A stretch of DNA of 64,000 bases from Sphingomonadales bacterium Ga0077559 (GTDB taxonomy: Bacteria; Pseudomonadota; Alphaproteobacteria; Sphingomonadales; Sphingomonadaceae), in NCBI GenBank assembly GCA_001464315.1, contig LNFK01000053.1:1-64000 (forward strand). The letters run 5' to 3'. Both the position numbers and the translations under genes were made by a program. This document shows, piece after piece, positions 27,495 through 36,200 of this stretch (positions are counted from its first letter, which is position 1; the number at the start of each line of letters is the position of its first letter). Under the pieces are notes generated by a model. That model had not been told where the DNA came from and ran no database searches. It worked only from the letters and a program-made list of their open reading frames with translations.

Positions 27495-28523
27495 ATGATC
27501 GCTCGGATTTTTCGCCTGTTGCCCGTTCTATTGCTGGTTTTTTTGACGGTCGGCGGCGTCAGGATAATTTATCCCAGCAGCAGCCAAAGCATCGTCTTGC
27601 GCCCGTTGGCGCTAGACCCTGCCCATCCCGGCCCGCGCCGTGTCGGCGATTTCATTTTCCTGAGCGCGTGGGAACTCGGCAGCAATAATGAGGATTTCGG
27701 CGGTATTTCTGCGCTTGCTGCGCTCGCCGATGGCCGTTTCATCGGAGTGAGCGATGCGGGCACGCTGATCGGCTTCGGCCTGACCCGCGACGACCAGACC
27801 GACCGCCCGTTCATCGCGCCATTGCCCGATTCGCGCGGTCTGCAAGCTACCTACAAAGACCGCGATAGCGAGGGCATCGCCCTTGACGTCGATAGCGGCC
27901 AGTTTTGGGTAAGTTATGAAGCAAATCACGCCATTCGGCGATTCTCCCGCTCCTTCGCGCGCTCAACTGGCATCGTTCGCCCTCGCGAAATGCAGAATTG
28001 GCCAATTAACAAAGGCGCAGAATGCATCATCCGGCTTGTCGATGGCCGGTTCATGGTCATTTCGGAGAGTCTTGAGGATGACGATTCGCATCAGGCGCTA
28101 CTGTTTTCGGGTGATCCGGTCGAACCCGGCACCGACATCGCGCGCTTCACCTATCGCCCGCCAGCCGGCTATCGAGTTACCGATGGCGCGCAGCTGCCCG
28201 ATGGGCGGCTGCTGATTCTAAACCGTTGGGTCGGTGTGCCAAATGGATTTGCCGCCAAGCTATCGCTGGTCGATACAAGCAGCATTGAAAAGGGCGCGAA
28301 TGTATCGGGCAAGGTTATCGCGACATTGTCTTCGCCGTTGTTGGTCGACAATATGGAGGGGATTGCGATCAGCCGCGATGGAGCACATGTTATCGTCTGG
28401 CTGGTATCAGACAATAATTTCAACATATTCCAGCGGACGCTTTTGATGAAATTCCGCCTGTCCGAGCGCAGGCAAAAGAAAAAACCGGAAGCGGTGGCTG
28501 CTCCCGGTTTCGAATCTCTTTAA
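27495..28523 (+). CDS. Phytase-like esterase-domain protein, membrane-anchored or secreted
   Basis: 342 residues. An N-terminal hydrophobic helix (about 3-25) acts as signal anchor, followed by a beta-propeller-like domain of the 'esterase-like activity of phytase' type: GGISALAALADGRFIGVSD, DSEGIALD, FWVSYEANHAIRRF, EGIAISRDG. This domain group hydrolyses phosphomonoesters in a few tested members; most are uncharacterised. No HisxxD phytase motif is expected in this fold. Gene stands alone, divergent from the glycine-zipper gene. Its 3' end contains the terminator hairpin 28485-28511, inside the coding sequence. Confidence 0.78.
   Translation: MIARIFRLLPVLLLVFLTVGGVRIIYPSSSQSIVLRPLALDPAHPGPRRVGDFIFLSAWELGSNNEDFGGISALAALADGRFIGVSDAGTLIGFGLTRDDQTDRPFIAPLPDSRGLQATYKDRDSEGIALDVDSGQFWVSYEANHAIRRFSRSFARSTGIVRPREMQNWPINKGAECIIRLVDGRFMVISESLEDDDSHQALLFSGDPVEPGTDIARFTYRPPAGYRVTDGAQLPDGRLLILNRWVGVPNGFAAKLSLVDTSSIEKGANVSGKVIATLSSPLLVDNMEGIAISRDGAHVIVWLVSDNNFNIFQRTLLMKFRLSERRQKKKPEAVAAPGFESL
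28485..28511. terminator. Hairpin at 3' end of the phytase-like gene, candidate bidirectional terminator
   Basis: AAACCGGAAGC pairs with GCTCCCGGTTT with one mismatch. On the minus strand the hairpin is followed by TTTTCTTTT. It overlaps the last codons of the phytase-like gene and could end antisense transcription from rpmB. Confidence 0.6.
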
Positions 28524-28545
28524 AAACCCAGCGCCGAAGCGCCGG
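28521..28545 (-). terminator. Rho-independent terminator of rpmB
   Basis: Minus-strand hairpin from arms CCAGCGC (28528-28534) and GCGCCGG (28539-28545), tetraloop TTCG, one wobble, followed by a TTTTTA run at 28526-28521. It starts 5 bases after the rpmB stop. Confidence 0.8.
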
Positions 28546-28549
28546 AAAA

Positions 28550-28840
28550 TCAGGCCGCAGCTTTGACCTTCTTGGCGATTTCTTTCTTCACCTTGCGGGC
28601 GTTGGTCGAAAGCTTCTCGTCCGAAGTCTTAAGCAACCAGTTGTCGAGGCCGCCATTATGCTCGACCGAACGCAGACCGTGGGTCGATACGCGGAACTTG
28701 AAGCCCTGCTCCATAGCGTCCGAGAGCAAAGTGACGTTCTGCAGGTTAGGCAGAAACGTGCGCTTGGTCTTGTTGTTGGCGTGGCTCACATTATTGCCGA
28801 CCATTCGGCCCTTGCCAGTGAGTTCGCAGATGCGCGCCAT
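28550..28840 (-). CDS. rpmB: 50S ribosomal protein L28
   Basis: 96 residues, the alphaproteobacterial length. Signature start [26 protein letters not shown] and a basic C-terminal tail ([15 protein letters not shown]). L28 is a structural protein of the large subunit, near the E site. The four-Cys zinc form is absent. It is monocistronic with a promoter at 28898-28926 and a terminator directly after the stop. Confidence 0.98.
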   Translation of the reverse strand: MARICELTGKGRMVGNNVSHANNKTKRTFLPNLQNVTLLSDAMEQGFKFRVSTHGLRSVEHNGGLDNWLLKTSDEKLSTNARKVKKEIAKKVKAAA

Positions 28841-28897
28841 GATGTGTATCCTGTAAAAATGAGTGTATACGGAATCACTGTTCCGTGAAAGTCGCTG

Positions 28898-28926
28898 CCC
28901 CTAACCCCGAAGCCCCGAAACGTCAA
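28898..28926 (-). promoter_or_regulatory. Predicted rpmB promoter
   Basis: Minus-strand TTGACG (28926-28921), 17-base spacer, then TAGGGG (28903-28898), the GC-rich -10 form seen at strongly expressed, growth-rate-controlled alphaproteobacterial promoters. Transcription would begin about 50 bases before the rpmB start, with the small dyad CGGAA/TTCCG (28871-28886) in the leader. Confidence 0.5.
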
Positions 28927-28970
28927 GCCGCTGTGTAGCCAAATGCGCCAAACACCGCTAGCGAGACCCC

Positions 28971-29426
28971 ATGCCGCTGACCAAAGCCCGCGAAATGATG
29001 GAAGAAGCGTTGACGCTCGCAAGATCCGCTGCGCAAGCCGGGGAAGTGCCGGTTGGCGCGCTTGTCGTCAAGGACGGCGTTATCATCGCGCGCGGAGCCA
29101 ACAGGCCGCTCCAAAGCCACGACCCTACCGCGCACGCCGAAATCATCGCGATCCGCGAAGCTGCGGCGTTTCTGGGTAACGACCGGCTAACCGGCTGCGA
29201 TTTGTGGGTGACGCTGGAGCCATGCGCGATGTGTGCAGGCGCTATCGCGCATGCGCGGATCGCCAGGCTTTATTATGGTGCGGAAGATCCGAAGGGAGGC
29301 GCGGTGGCGCATGGGCCGCGCTTGTTCGATCAGCCTACCGTGCACCATCGGCCGGACGTTTACGCAGGGATTGCAACCGACGAGGCTGCGGAGTTGCTCA
29401 GGAAGTTTTTCGCCGAACGGCGTTAG
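28971..29426 (+). CDS. tadA: tRNA-specific adenosine deaminase
   Basis: 151 residues with the cytidine-deaminase-fold zinc site: H55-A-E57 (proton shuttle Glu57) and P84-C85-AM-C88. The TadA pattern VPVGALVVKDGVIIARG and NRPLQSHDPTAHAE distinguishes it from guanine and cytosine deaminases. It makes inosine at position 34 of tRNA-Arg(ACG), essential in most bacteria. A start at 28995 (MMEEAL) would shorten it by eight residues and is possible because there is no good Shine-Dalgarno before 28971. Stop shares TTAG with the convergent hydrolase. Confidence 0.95.
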   Translation: MPLTKAREMMEEALTLARSAAQAGEVPVGALVVKDGVIIARGANRPLQSHDPTAHAEIIAIREAAAFLGNDRLTGCDLWVTLEPCAMCAGAIAHARIARLYYGAEDPKGGAVAHGPRLFDQPTVHHRPDVYAGIATDEAAELLRKFFAERR

Positions 29427-30328
29427 CGCAAATTCTTCCCGAAAAAGTCCAGAGTCCGCGCCCATGACAATTCCGCTGCGGCCTTATCGAACCGAGGGGT
29501 CGAGTCGTTATGGAAGCCATGCTGCGTGCCGGGGTAGAAATGCACTTCGAATTTCTTCTGATTCGAAATCAGCGCAGCCTGATAGGGTAGCCAGCCCGCG
29601 TTGATGCGTTCGTCGACCTCCGCATAATGGACGAGCAGCGGGGCCTTGATTGCGGGGACTTCTTCGGCGCGTGGCTGGCGTCCGTAGTAAGGCACCGCCC
29701 CCCCCATTTCGGGATAGGCGACCGCAAGCGCGTTGCACACGCCTCCGCCGTAGCAGAAACCGACCGCGCCAACCTTGCCGGTGCTGTCCTTATTTTCGCG
29801 CAGGAACGCAAAGCTTGCGAAGAAATCCTCGAGCAATTTAGCAGAGTCGAGCTTGGCCTGCAATTCGCGGCCTTTCTCGTCGTTACCCGGATAGCCGCCG
29901 ACTGACGACAATCCGTCAGGCCCCAGCGCGATATAACCAGCTTTCGCAAGGCGGCGCACCACATCCTCAATATAGGGATTGAGTCCGCGGTTCTCGTGAA
30001 TGACCAGAACGGCAGGCAGCTTGCCTTTCGCCTTGGCGGGCATCGCCATTAGGCCGTTAATCGAGCCGTGGCCTTCAGGGCTTGGTACCGTCACCCGCGA
30101 CGTTACAATTGCCGGATCATCGGCTTTCACCTGCTGCGCCAGCGCATAATCGGGCGCAAGTTGGTCCAGAATCATCAGGCCGGTGATTCCAGCTGCTGCA
30201 TATTTTCCTGCCTCACGGATAAACTCGCGCTTGGTTAGCTTACCGTGGACATAGCCGTCGAAGATTTCGAGAATATAGGGGTGGAAATCGCTCGCCTTCA
30301 TGCGGCGCGCCGGGTCGGCTTCAGACAA
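29423..30328 (-). CDS. Dienelactone hydrolase-family protein (twin-arginine-like N-terminus)
   Basis: 301 residues. The N-terminal about 65 residues hold TKREFIREAGKYAAAGITGLMIL, a helix with an Arg-Glu-Phe pattern that looks like a degenerate Tat or membrane signal before the hydrolase domain. The alpha/beta-hydrolase part has the Cys nucleophile at C192 (GFCYGGG), D239 (YAEVDERINAG) and H270 (PGTQHGF), the Cys-Asp-His triad of dienelactone hydrolase, and E112 in HENRGL. The family cleaves ester/lactone bonds; the natural substrate is unknown. It is the last gene of a leftward group but separated by 86 bases from the response regulator. Confidence 0.85.
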   Translation of the reverse strand: MSEADPARRMKASDFHPYILEIFDGYVHGKLTKREFIREAGKYAAAGITGLMILDQLAPDYALAQQVKADDPAIVTSRVTVPSPEGHGSINGLMAMPAKAKGKLPAVLVIHENRGLNPYIEDVVRRLAKAGYIALGPDGLSSVGGYPGNDEKGRELQAKLDSAKLLEDFFASFAFLRENKDSTGKVGAVGFCYGGGVCNALAVAYPEMGGAVPYYGRQPRAEEVPAIKAPLLVHYAEVDERINAGWLPYQAALISNQKKFEVHFYPGTQHGFHNDSTPRFDKAAAELSWARTLDFFGKNLR

Positions 30329-30414
30329 AATACTCTCCTTCTGTGACGGTCACGCAGATGCTTTCACCTAATTGTTCACAGGGCGACGCTCAAGCAATAG
30401 GGACAATCCCTGTA

Positions 30415-31218
30415 TCAGTGCACGAACCGTGCAACGACGTCCCGATAGGAGCGGCTGACCTTCACCTGCGCACCCGATTCGAGCACCAGAAAACATTCAC
30501 CATTGGTGTGCGGCTTGACCTGACGCACTTGGTCGAGATTGACGATGGTCGAACGATGCACGCGCTGAAAAGTCCGAGGATCAAGGCGCTTTTCGAGATC
30601 CTTCATTGTCTCGCGCAAGATCAGCGAATTATCTGCGGTGTAAATGCACATATAATCGCCTGCAGCATCGATCCGTTCGATGCTTTCGACATCGACCCGG
30701 AAAATCTGGCCACGATCCTTGACATTAATGAGCTTTTCAAAACGCGTCGAAGCCGTGATGTCGTCGTCGAGCGAGGCGAGATTATCCGCTGCGTTCGGCG
30801 CAACTTCGTTGATCACATTGCGTAACCGTTCAAGCTCGTCTGATGTGCGACGGTCGGCCAAACGGCAACGCACGCGCTCCATCGTGTCGGCAAGGCGGTC
30901 AGGTTCGACAGGTTTCATCAGATAATCGATGGCCTGCGCTTCGAAAGCCTTAATTGCATGTTCTGAATAGGCGGTGACGAACACGAACAGCGGCGGATCG
31001 ATGTCCATGATGCCTTGAACCACCGAAAATCCGTCGAAGCCGGGCATCTGGATGTCGAGAAAAACCAGATCGGGCTTGAGCGTCTTGATCTTGCGGATGG
31101 CTTCACGGCCATTGTGACAGGTCGCCACGATTTCGATATCGTCAAACGGCTGCAGCCGCAGCTCAAGGCCCTGGATGGCCAGCTTTTCATCATCCACCAA
31201 TATTGTACGAATAGTCAT
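30415..31218 (-). CDS. LytTR-family response regulator
   Basis: 267 residues. Receiver domain 1-120 with D9/D10, phosphoacceptor D55 (LVFLDIQMPGFDG), T/S83-like and K102 switch positions, an alpha-helical linker, and a LytTR DNA-binding domain (about 160-262; GDYMCIYTADNSLILRETMKDLEKRL, FQRVHRSTIVNLDQV). The AlgR/LytR type binds direct repeats and controls envelope or virulence functions in other bacteria. It overlaps the histidine kinase gene by ATGA, making a cognate pair. No nearby target gene is obvious. Confidence 0.95.
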   Translation of the reverse strand: MTIRTILVDDEKLAIQGLELRLQPFDDIEIVATCHNGREAIRKIKTLKPDLVFLDIQMPGFDGFSVVQGIMDIDPPLFVFVTAYSEHAIKAFEAQAIDYLMKPVEPDRLADTMERVRCRLADRRTSDELERLRNVINEVAPNAADNLASLDDDITASTRFEKLINVKDRGQIFRVDVESIERIDAAGDYMCIYTADNSLILRETMKDLEKRLDPRTFQRVHRSTIVNLDQVRQVKPHTNGECFLVLESGAQVKVSRSYRDVVARFVH

Positions 31219-32351
31219 GCGGTTATCATTCCTTGTGATTTTGCCCCCGCTTGATTGTTCTCGACTGCGATAATCCGGCTTTGATAGGGTAGTTCCAGCA
31301 AAACCTCAAATCCACCGCCTGCTTTGACATAATGTTCGAAACGCTGATCCTCGCCATAGGCTTGCGCCAGTCGTTCGCGGGTGTTCGCCATGCCAACGCC
31401 TGTTGACAGGCTGTGGTCTTGATAGCCGGGCTGCAACCCCGGTCCTGTATCGGACACGGTGATGCGAACCCTTTGACCGACGAGTTGAGCGCTTACCGAA
31501 ATATCAGCGCCTTCTTCTTTGGGTGTCACGGCATATTTGATCGCATTTTCAACTAGTGGCTGGAGCAGGAGCGAGGGGACAAGCGCATTTTCGACCGCCG
31601 GATCAATCACGAAATAGGTGCGTAGCCGCTCTTCAAACCGCATTTTTTCGATATCGAGATAAAGCTTCAGCGTTTCGATTTCCTGCGTCAGCGGCACTTT
31701 TGCCTCCGCCTCATTAATCAATGTGAACCGCAGGAACGACGACAGTCGTGACAGCATCGCATTGGCCTGTTCGGTTTGCTTGAGCAGCACGAGCGTTGAT
31801 ATGCTGTTCAGCGTGTTGAAAAGGAAATGCGGGTTGAGTTGATACCGCAGCATGGTCAGCTGCGCGCTGGTGGCTTGCGCTTCCAACCGAAGCATCTGGT
31901 CCTGCTGTTCCTCCGCGCGGACAAAATAGTTGATCGCGTAATATAGCGCGGACCATGCGGCGAGCAGCACCGAGTTAATGTAAATCGCCGCAAGCCATAG
32001 TTGCGCGAACGGTGTTTCGTCGGCACCTTCTCGGATGGTTTGCAGCACCCAGACGTCGATATAGGCGTACCCTATGGTGGCCACCGACACCGCAATGGCG
32101 GTAACGCTCCATGTAATAAATGGTCGCTGATCGATTAAGAAACGATAGATGACCGAGAGCACCAAGGTAATCGAATAGCCGGTGACCGCTGAAATCAGGA
32201 TGGGCACGAGGAAGCTGACGGGCTGACCCTGCGCGATACCCGATGCGGCGCGCAAAATCACCGCACCCGCCCAGCCAGCAGAATGCAGGTTCCAGAATGC
32301 ACGGTTCTTGTCGGCAAAAAAGGGTTTATCGGTCAGCTCTAAAACAGCCAT
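31215..32351 (-). CDS. LytS/YpdA-type sensor histidine kinase
   Basis: 378 residues: four hydrophobic segments in the N-terminal 145 residues (about 27-42, 48-70, 80-100, 118-140), a short coiled-coil, then the His_kinase domain with H175 in NPHFLFNTLNS, and an ATPase domain with N-box LVENAIKYAV and G-box DTGPGLQPG. The N-terminal region is not a known ligand-binding fold, so the signal may be sensed within the membrane. It pairs with the LytTR regulator downstream (ATGA overlap). Confidence 0.94.
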   Translation of the reverse strand: MAVLELTDKPFFADKNRAFWNLHSAGWAGAVILRAASGIAQGQPVSFLVPILISAVTGYSITLVLSVIYRFLIDQRPFITWSVTAIAVSVATIGYAYIDVWVLQTIREGADETPFAQLWLAAIYINSVLLAAWSALYYAINYFVRAEEQQDQMLRLEAQATSAQLTMLRYQLNPHFLFNTLNSISTLVLLKQTEQANAMLSRLSSFLRFTLINEAEAKVPLTQEIETLKLYLDIEKMRFEERLRTYFVIDPAVENALVPSLLLQPLVENAIKYAVTPKEEGADISVSAQLVGQRVRITVSDTGPGLQPGYQDHSLSTGVGMANTRERLAQAYGEDQRFEHYVKAGGGFEVLLELPYQSRIIAVENNQAGAKSQGMITA

Positions 32352-32440
32352 TCAAGTGGTCTAGCCGCATTTTACGCGCGCATGAAGCCCTTGTTTCATG
32401 CTGCAACAATGATAGCATTCGATCCGAGAGGATTTGTATC

Positions 32441-33037
32441 ATGGACCACGAAGACGACCGCGCCACTTTTCACGACATGTCACAAAGCACCGCTGAGGAT
32501 TGGCAGATCATCATCAAACACAATATTCCGTTCACGCAAAACGGCGGAAAACGGATATTGGACCATTTAAGGCTGCTTGACGGCGACTTCGGTGGCTTTG
32601 CCGTGGACCGACTCACACATTCTTTGCAAACCGCGACGCGGGCGCACCGCGATGGGCGGGACGAGGATTATGTCGTGATGGCACTGCTCCACGATATCGG
32701 CGACACGCTAGGCGCAGCGAACCATCCGGATATCGCAGCGGCAATATTAAAACCGTTCGTCTCGGAAAAACTGCATTGGATTGTCCAGCATCACGGCATT
32801 TTCCAGGGGCATAATTTTTTCCATCATCTTGGCCTCGACCGCGATATGCGCGAGAAATTTCGCGGGCATATATGGTTCGCCGATACCGAGGAATTTATAG
32901 ACAAATATGATTGCCCGGCGTTCGACCCAGAATATGACAGCTTGCCACTGGAGTTTTTCGAGCCGATGGTAATGAAGCTGTTCCAATATCCGCTGAACAG
33001 CATTTACAAAAAGGCAATCGCCGAACCAGCAGAGTGA
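32441..33037 (+). CDS. HD-domain protein with PhnZ/oxygenase-like ligand spacing
   Basis: 198 residues from ATG 32441, supported by GAGAGG nine bases upstream; longer in-frame starts would overlap the kinase gene. HD motif H84-D85 (ALLHDIGDT), preceded 24 residues earlier by H60 (LTHSLQTA) and followed by H95, H117-H118 and D162 in FDPEYD. The order H-(24)-HD-H-H-D is the arrangement seen in mixed-valent diiron oxygenases such as PhnZ, although the second His that follows the HD motif in PhnZ is Asp here. Usual database naming would be HD phosphohydrolase. The substrate is unknown. A 42-residue basic protein gene follows 36 bases later. Confidence 0.78.
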   Translation: MDHEDDRATFHDMSQSTAEDWQIIIKHNIPFTQNGGKRILDHLRLLDGDFGGFAVDRLTHSLQTATRAHRDGRDEDYVVMALLHDIGDTLGAANHPDIAAAILKPFVSEKLHWIVQHHGIFQGHNFFHHLGLDRDMREKFRGHIWFADTEEFIDKYDCPAFDPEYDSLPLEFFEPMVMKLFQYPLNSIYKKAIAEPAE

Positions 33038-33073
33038 CGGCAGCTTTGCTCCAAAACCGCAAGGAGCACGATC

Positions 33074-33202
33074 ATGGCCAAGAGCCAGAAGAAGACGAAC
33101 AAAGAAACGCGCAAGCCAAAGGCTGAAAAGCCCAAAAAGCAAAACGCATCCAATCCGTCAACCAAGGGAAGTGTTGCCGGGTTGATGGCCTCTAAAACTT
33201 AG
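33074..33202 (+). CDS. 42-residue Lys-rich small protein
   Basis: ATG 33074 with AAGGAG ribosome-binding site at 33061-33066 (8-base spacing), ending at TAG 33200-33202. The peptide starts MAKSQKKTNKETRKPKAEK and finishes ASKT; over a quarter of residues are Lys or Arg. Similar short 'MAKxQxxxNKExRKPK' proteins occur in many alphaproteobacteria, function unknown, and a nucleic-acid or ribosome interaction is plausible. It is too short for routine gene calling. The stop overlaps the convergent NAD-GDH stop by 4 bases (TTAG). It may be co-transcribed with the HD-domain gene. Confidence 0.7.
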   Translation: MAKSQKKTNKETRKPKAEKPKKQNASNPSTKGSVAGLMASKT

Positions 33203-36200
33203 CGACCTAACAAGACCCGCGCCTGCCCTGCAATTTGCGCGAGCATCGCGGGTGTAGGTAATCCCGCCATTCGGGCGCGGTCGACCGTAGCCTTGAAAGC
33301 ACGGACGCGTGCAGCGTTGGTTTCGATCCAGTCCTGCGTATCGGCGAGTGAGTTTTTCGCCGAACGCCGCCTTAAAAAATCGAGCCGCATTGCCTGGAAA
33401 TCCCTTGCAAGTCCGGAAACGAGCAGTCGCTCCCACGGGTCGTGCGGATCCATTTGCATAGCCGCACCTTGCGCCCAACCGATGCCCAGCGCGTCACCAA
33501 TGGCAGTGAACGCTTTCGTCAGTTGTGCGACATCGGCCTTTTGCGCCGACGCAAGCGACGCGAGGCCGACAGCACCATCGAGCTGCGCCATCCGGACAAG
33601 CCGGTCGGCGATTTCTTTAGGAGCACCAGCCAAGGTCAAGCGAGCACCGAAGCTTTCGGTCTGGTGACGGATATCGGCTGGCAACAAATCATCGAGCGCT
33701 GCCGACAGCTGGTCGATAACCGGCGCATAGAGCGCGGTTGCGCTACTGACATCGCGGCCCTCATGCGCATTGCGGATGATGTCAGCCATTTGCGCGCGGG
33801 TTTCAACCGCCGTCTGGCTGAACAGCATCAAACGCGTCGATTCGTCCATTTTTGCGGTATCGATTGCCTGCCACAATGTCGGGAGATCATAAATGCGCTC
33901 GGCAATCGCAAATGCGGCGGCCACGTCGGCAAGGCTACAGCCTTCCTCCTCGACCAGTTCAAACGGATGCAACAGACCGAGTCGGTTGACCATCCGATTG
34001 GCGAGTTTTGTGGCGATGATCTCCTTACGCAACCGGTGTGCCAATATCGCAGATTTATGGTCGACAACCATCGCCGCAGGGAATGCAGCAAACAGTTCGC
34101 TTTCCATTGACGCATCAAGCGCCAATGGTGCGTCTTCAACTCCGTCTTGCGCGGCGAGCTTCGCCGTCGAAAGCAACACCGCCAGTTCAGGCCGGGTCAG
34201 ACCGTGACCTTCGCTTGCCCGGCGGAACAGATCTTCGTTACCGGCAATGCCCTCAACCGCGCGGTCAAGACGCCCGGTAGACTCGAACGTTTCGATCAAC
34301 CGGACATAGGCTGGCAAATCGCCGGCACCACCGGTTTGCGCAATCGACAGAGCCAGCGTTTGCAGCCGGTTATCCTCAAGCACCAGATCGGCAACCGCAT
34401 CTGTCATGCTGGCAAGCAGCGCATTACGCACTGGCTCTTCGAGCTTGCCGGCGCGCATCTCGGCGTTGAGCGCGATCTTGATGTTGACCTCATTATCCGA
34501 GCAATCAACGCCCGCGCTATTGTCGATAAAGTCGGTGTTGATCCGTCCGCCTTTCAGCGCGAAGCCAATGCGGCCCGCCTGCGTGACGCCGAGATTGGCT
34601 CCTTCGCCGATCACCTGAGCCAGCACTTGCGAGCCGTTGACTCGAATTGCATCGTTGCCGGGGTCGCCGACCTCGATATGATTTTCAGAAGCGTCCTTGA
34701 TATAGGTGCCGATACCACCGAACCACATCAGCTGCACTGGAGCTTTCAGGATCGCTGTCATCAACGCGGAGGGTTCAAGTTCCTTGTCCTCGATTCCCAG
34801 CAGTTCGCGGATTTCGGGCGTTGTCTTGACGCTCTTTTCGGTGCGCGCGAATACGCCGCCGCCTTTGGAAATCAGCTTCGCATCGTAATCAAGCCAGCTT
34901 GAGCGTGGCAGATTGAACATCCGGTGCCGTTCTTTCCAGCTTATGGCCGGGTCGGGGGTTGGATCGAAAAAGATATGACGGTGATCGAACGCCGCGACCA
35001 GCTTAAGCGACTTCGACAATAGCATGCCGTTGCCGAACACGTCACCCGACATATCGCCAACACCTGCGACAGTGACTGACTCTTTCTGCACATCGATACC
35101 CATTTCGGCAAAGTGCCGCTGGACCGATAGCCAGCCGCCCTTGGCAGTGATGCCCATCGCTTTGTGATCATAACCGACCGAGCCACCGCTCGCGAACGCA
35201 TCACCGAGCCAGAAGCCGCGTTCGAGCGCAATTGCGTTGGCGGTGTCGGAAAATGTTGCTGTGCCCTTGTCGGCGGCGACCACGAAATAGGGGTCTTCAC
35301 CGTCATGGATGACGACGTCTGCCGGATGAACGACCTTGTCATTGACAATGTTATCGGTGACCGAAAGCAACGTGCGGATGAAAATCTTGTAGCTTTCGGT
35401 ACCTTCGGCAAACCACGCGTCGCGGTCGACGCGCATATCGGGAAGGCGTTTGGGATAGAAGCCCCCCTTTGCGCCAGTCGGCACGATCACCGCGTTCTTC
35501 ACGCGCTGCGCCTTCATCAGCCCGAGCACTTCGGTTCGGAAATCGTCGCGCCGGTCGGACCAGCGGAGTCCGCCGCGGGCAACAGGGCCAGCGCGCAGAT
35601 GGATGCCCTCGACGCGGGGGGAATACACAAAAATCTCGCGCCACGGCAGCGGTGCTGGAAGACCGGGCACCAACACACTGTCCATCTTGAACGCGAGCGC
35701 TTCCGCCGCAGCAGGTGCAAAGGCATTTGTCCGCAATGTAGCGCGGATAATGCCCAGATAACGCCGCAAAATCCGGTCTTCGTCGATGGCCGCAACCGCA
35801 GACAGGCCGTCTTCGATTGCCTTGCTGTGCTTGGCGATTTCCTTTGTACGGTCACCCTTGTGTGCGGGGTTATGCGCAGCAGCGAACAGCGCGATCAGCG
35901 CCTGCGTCACGCCGACATTTTTTGCCAGCGCGGCAACCACACTTGGCATCCCGTAATTGACGCCGGTCTGGCGCAAATAGCGGTACCATGCGCGCAACCA
36001 GATAACCGCTTGCGGGTCCAAACCGGCGATCGTCACCAGCTGGTTGAAAACGTCGTTTTCGGCGTCACCGTCGAGCACCTGGCTAAGAGCGCCTTCAAGC
36101 ACCGATGCGCGCGCCATCACGGTCGGCACATCGCCAGTGCGCAGCGCAAGCCTGAAATCGTGGATATAGTTGCCATCGCCAAGTTTGGTTGGCGATTCTT

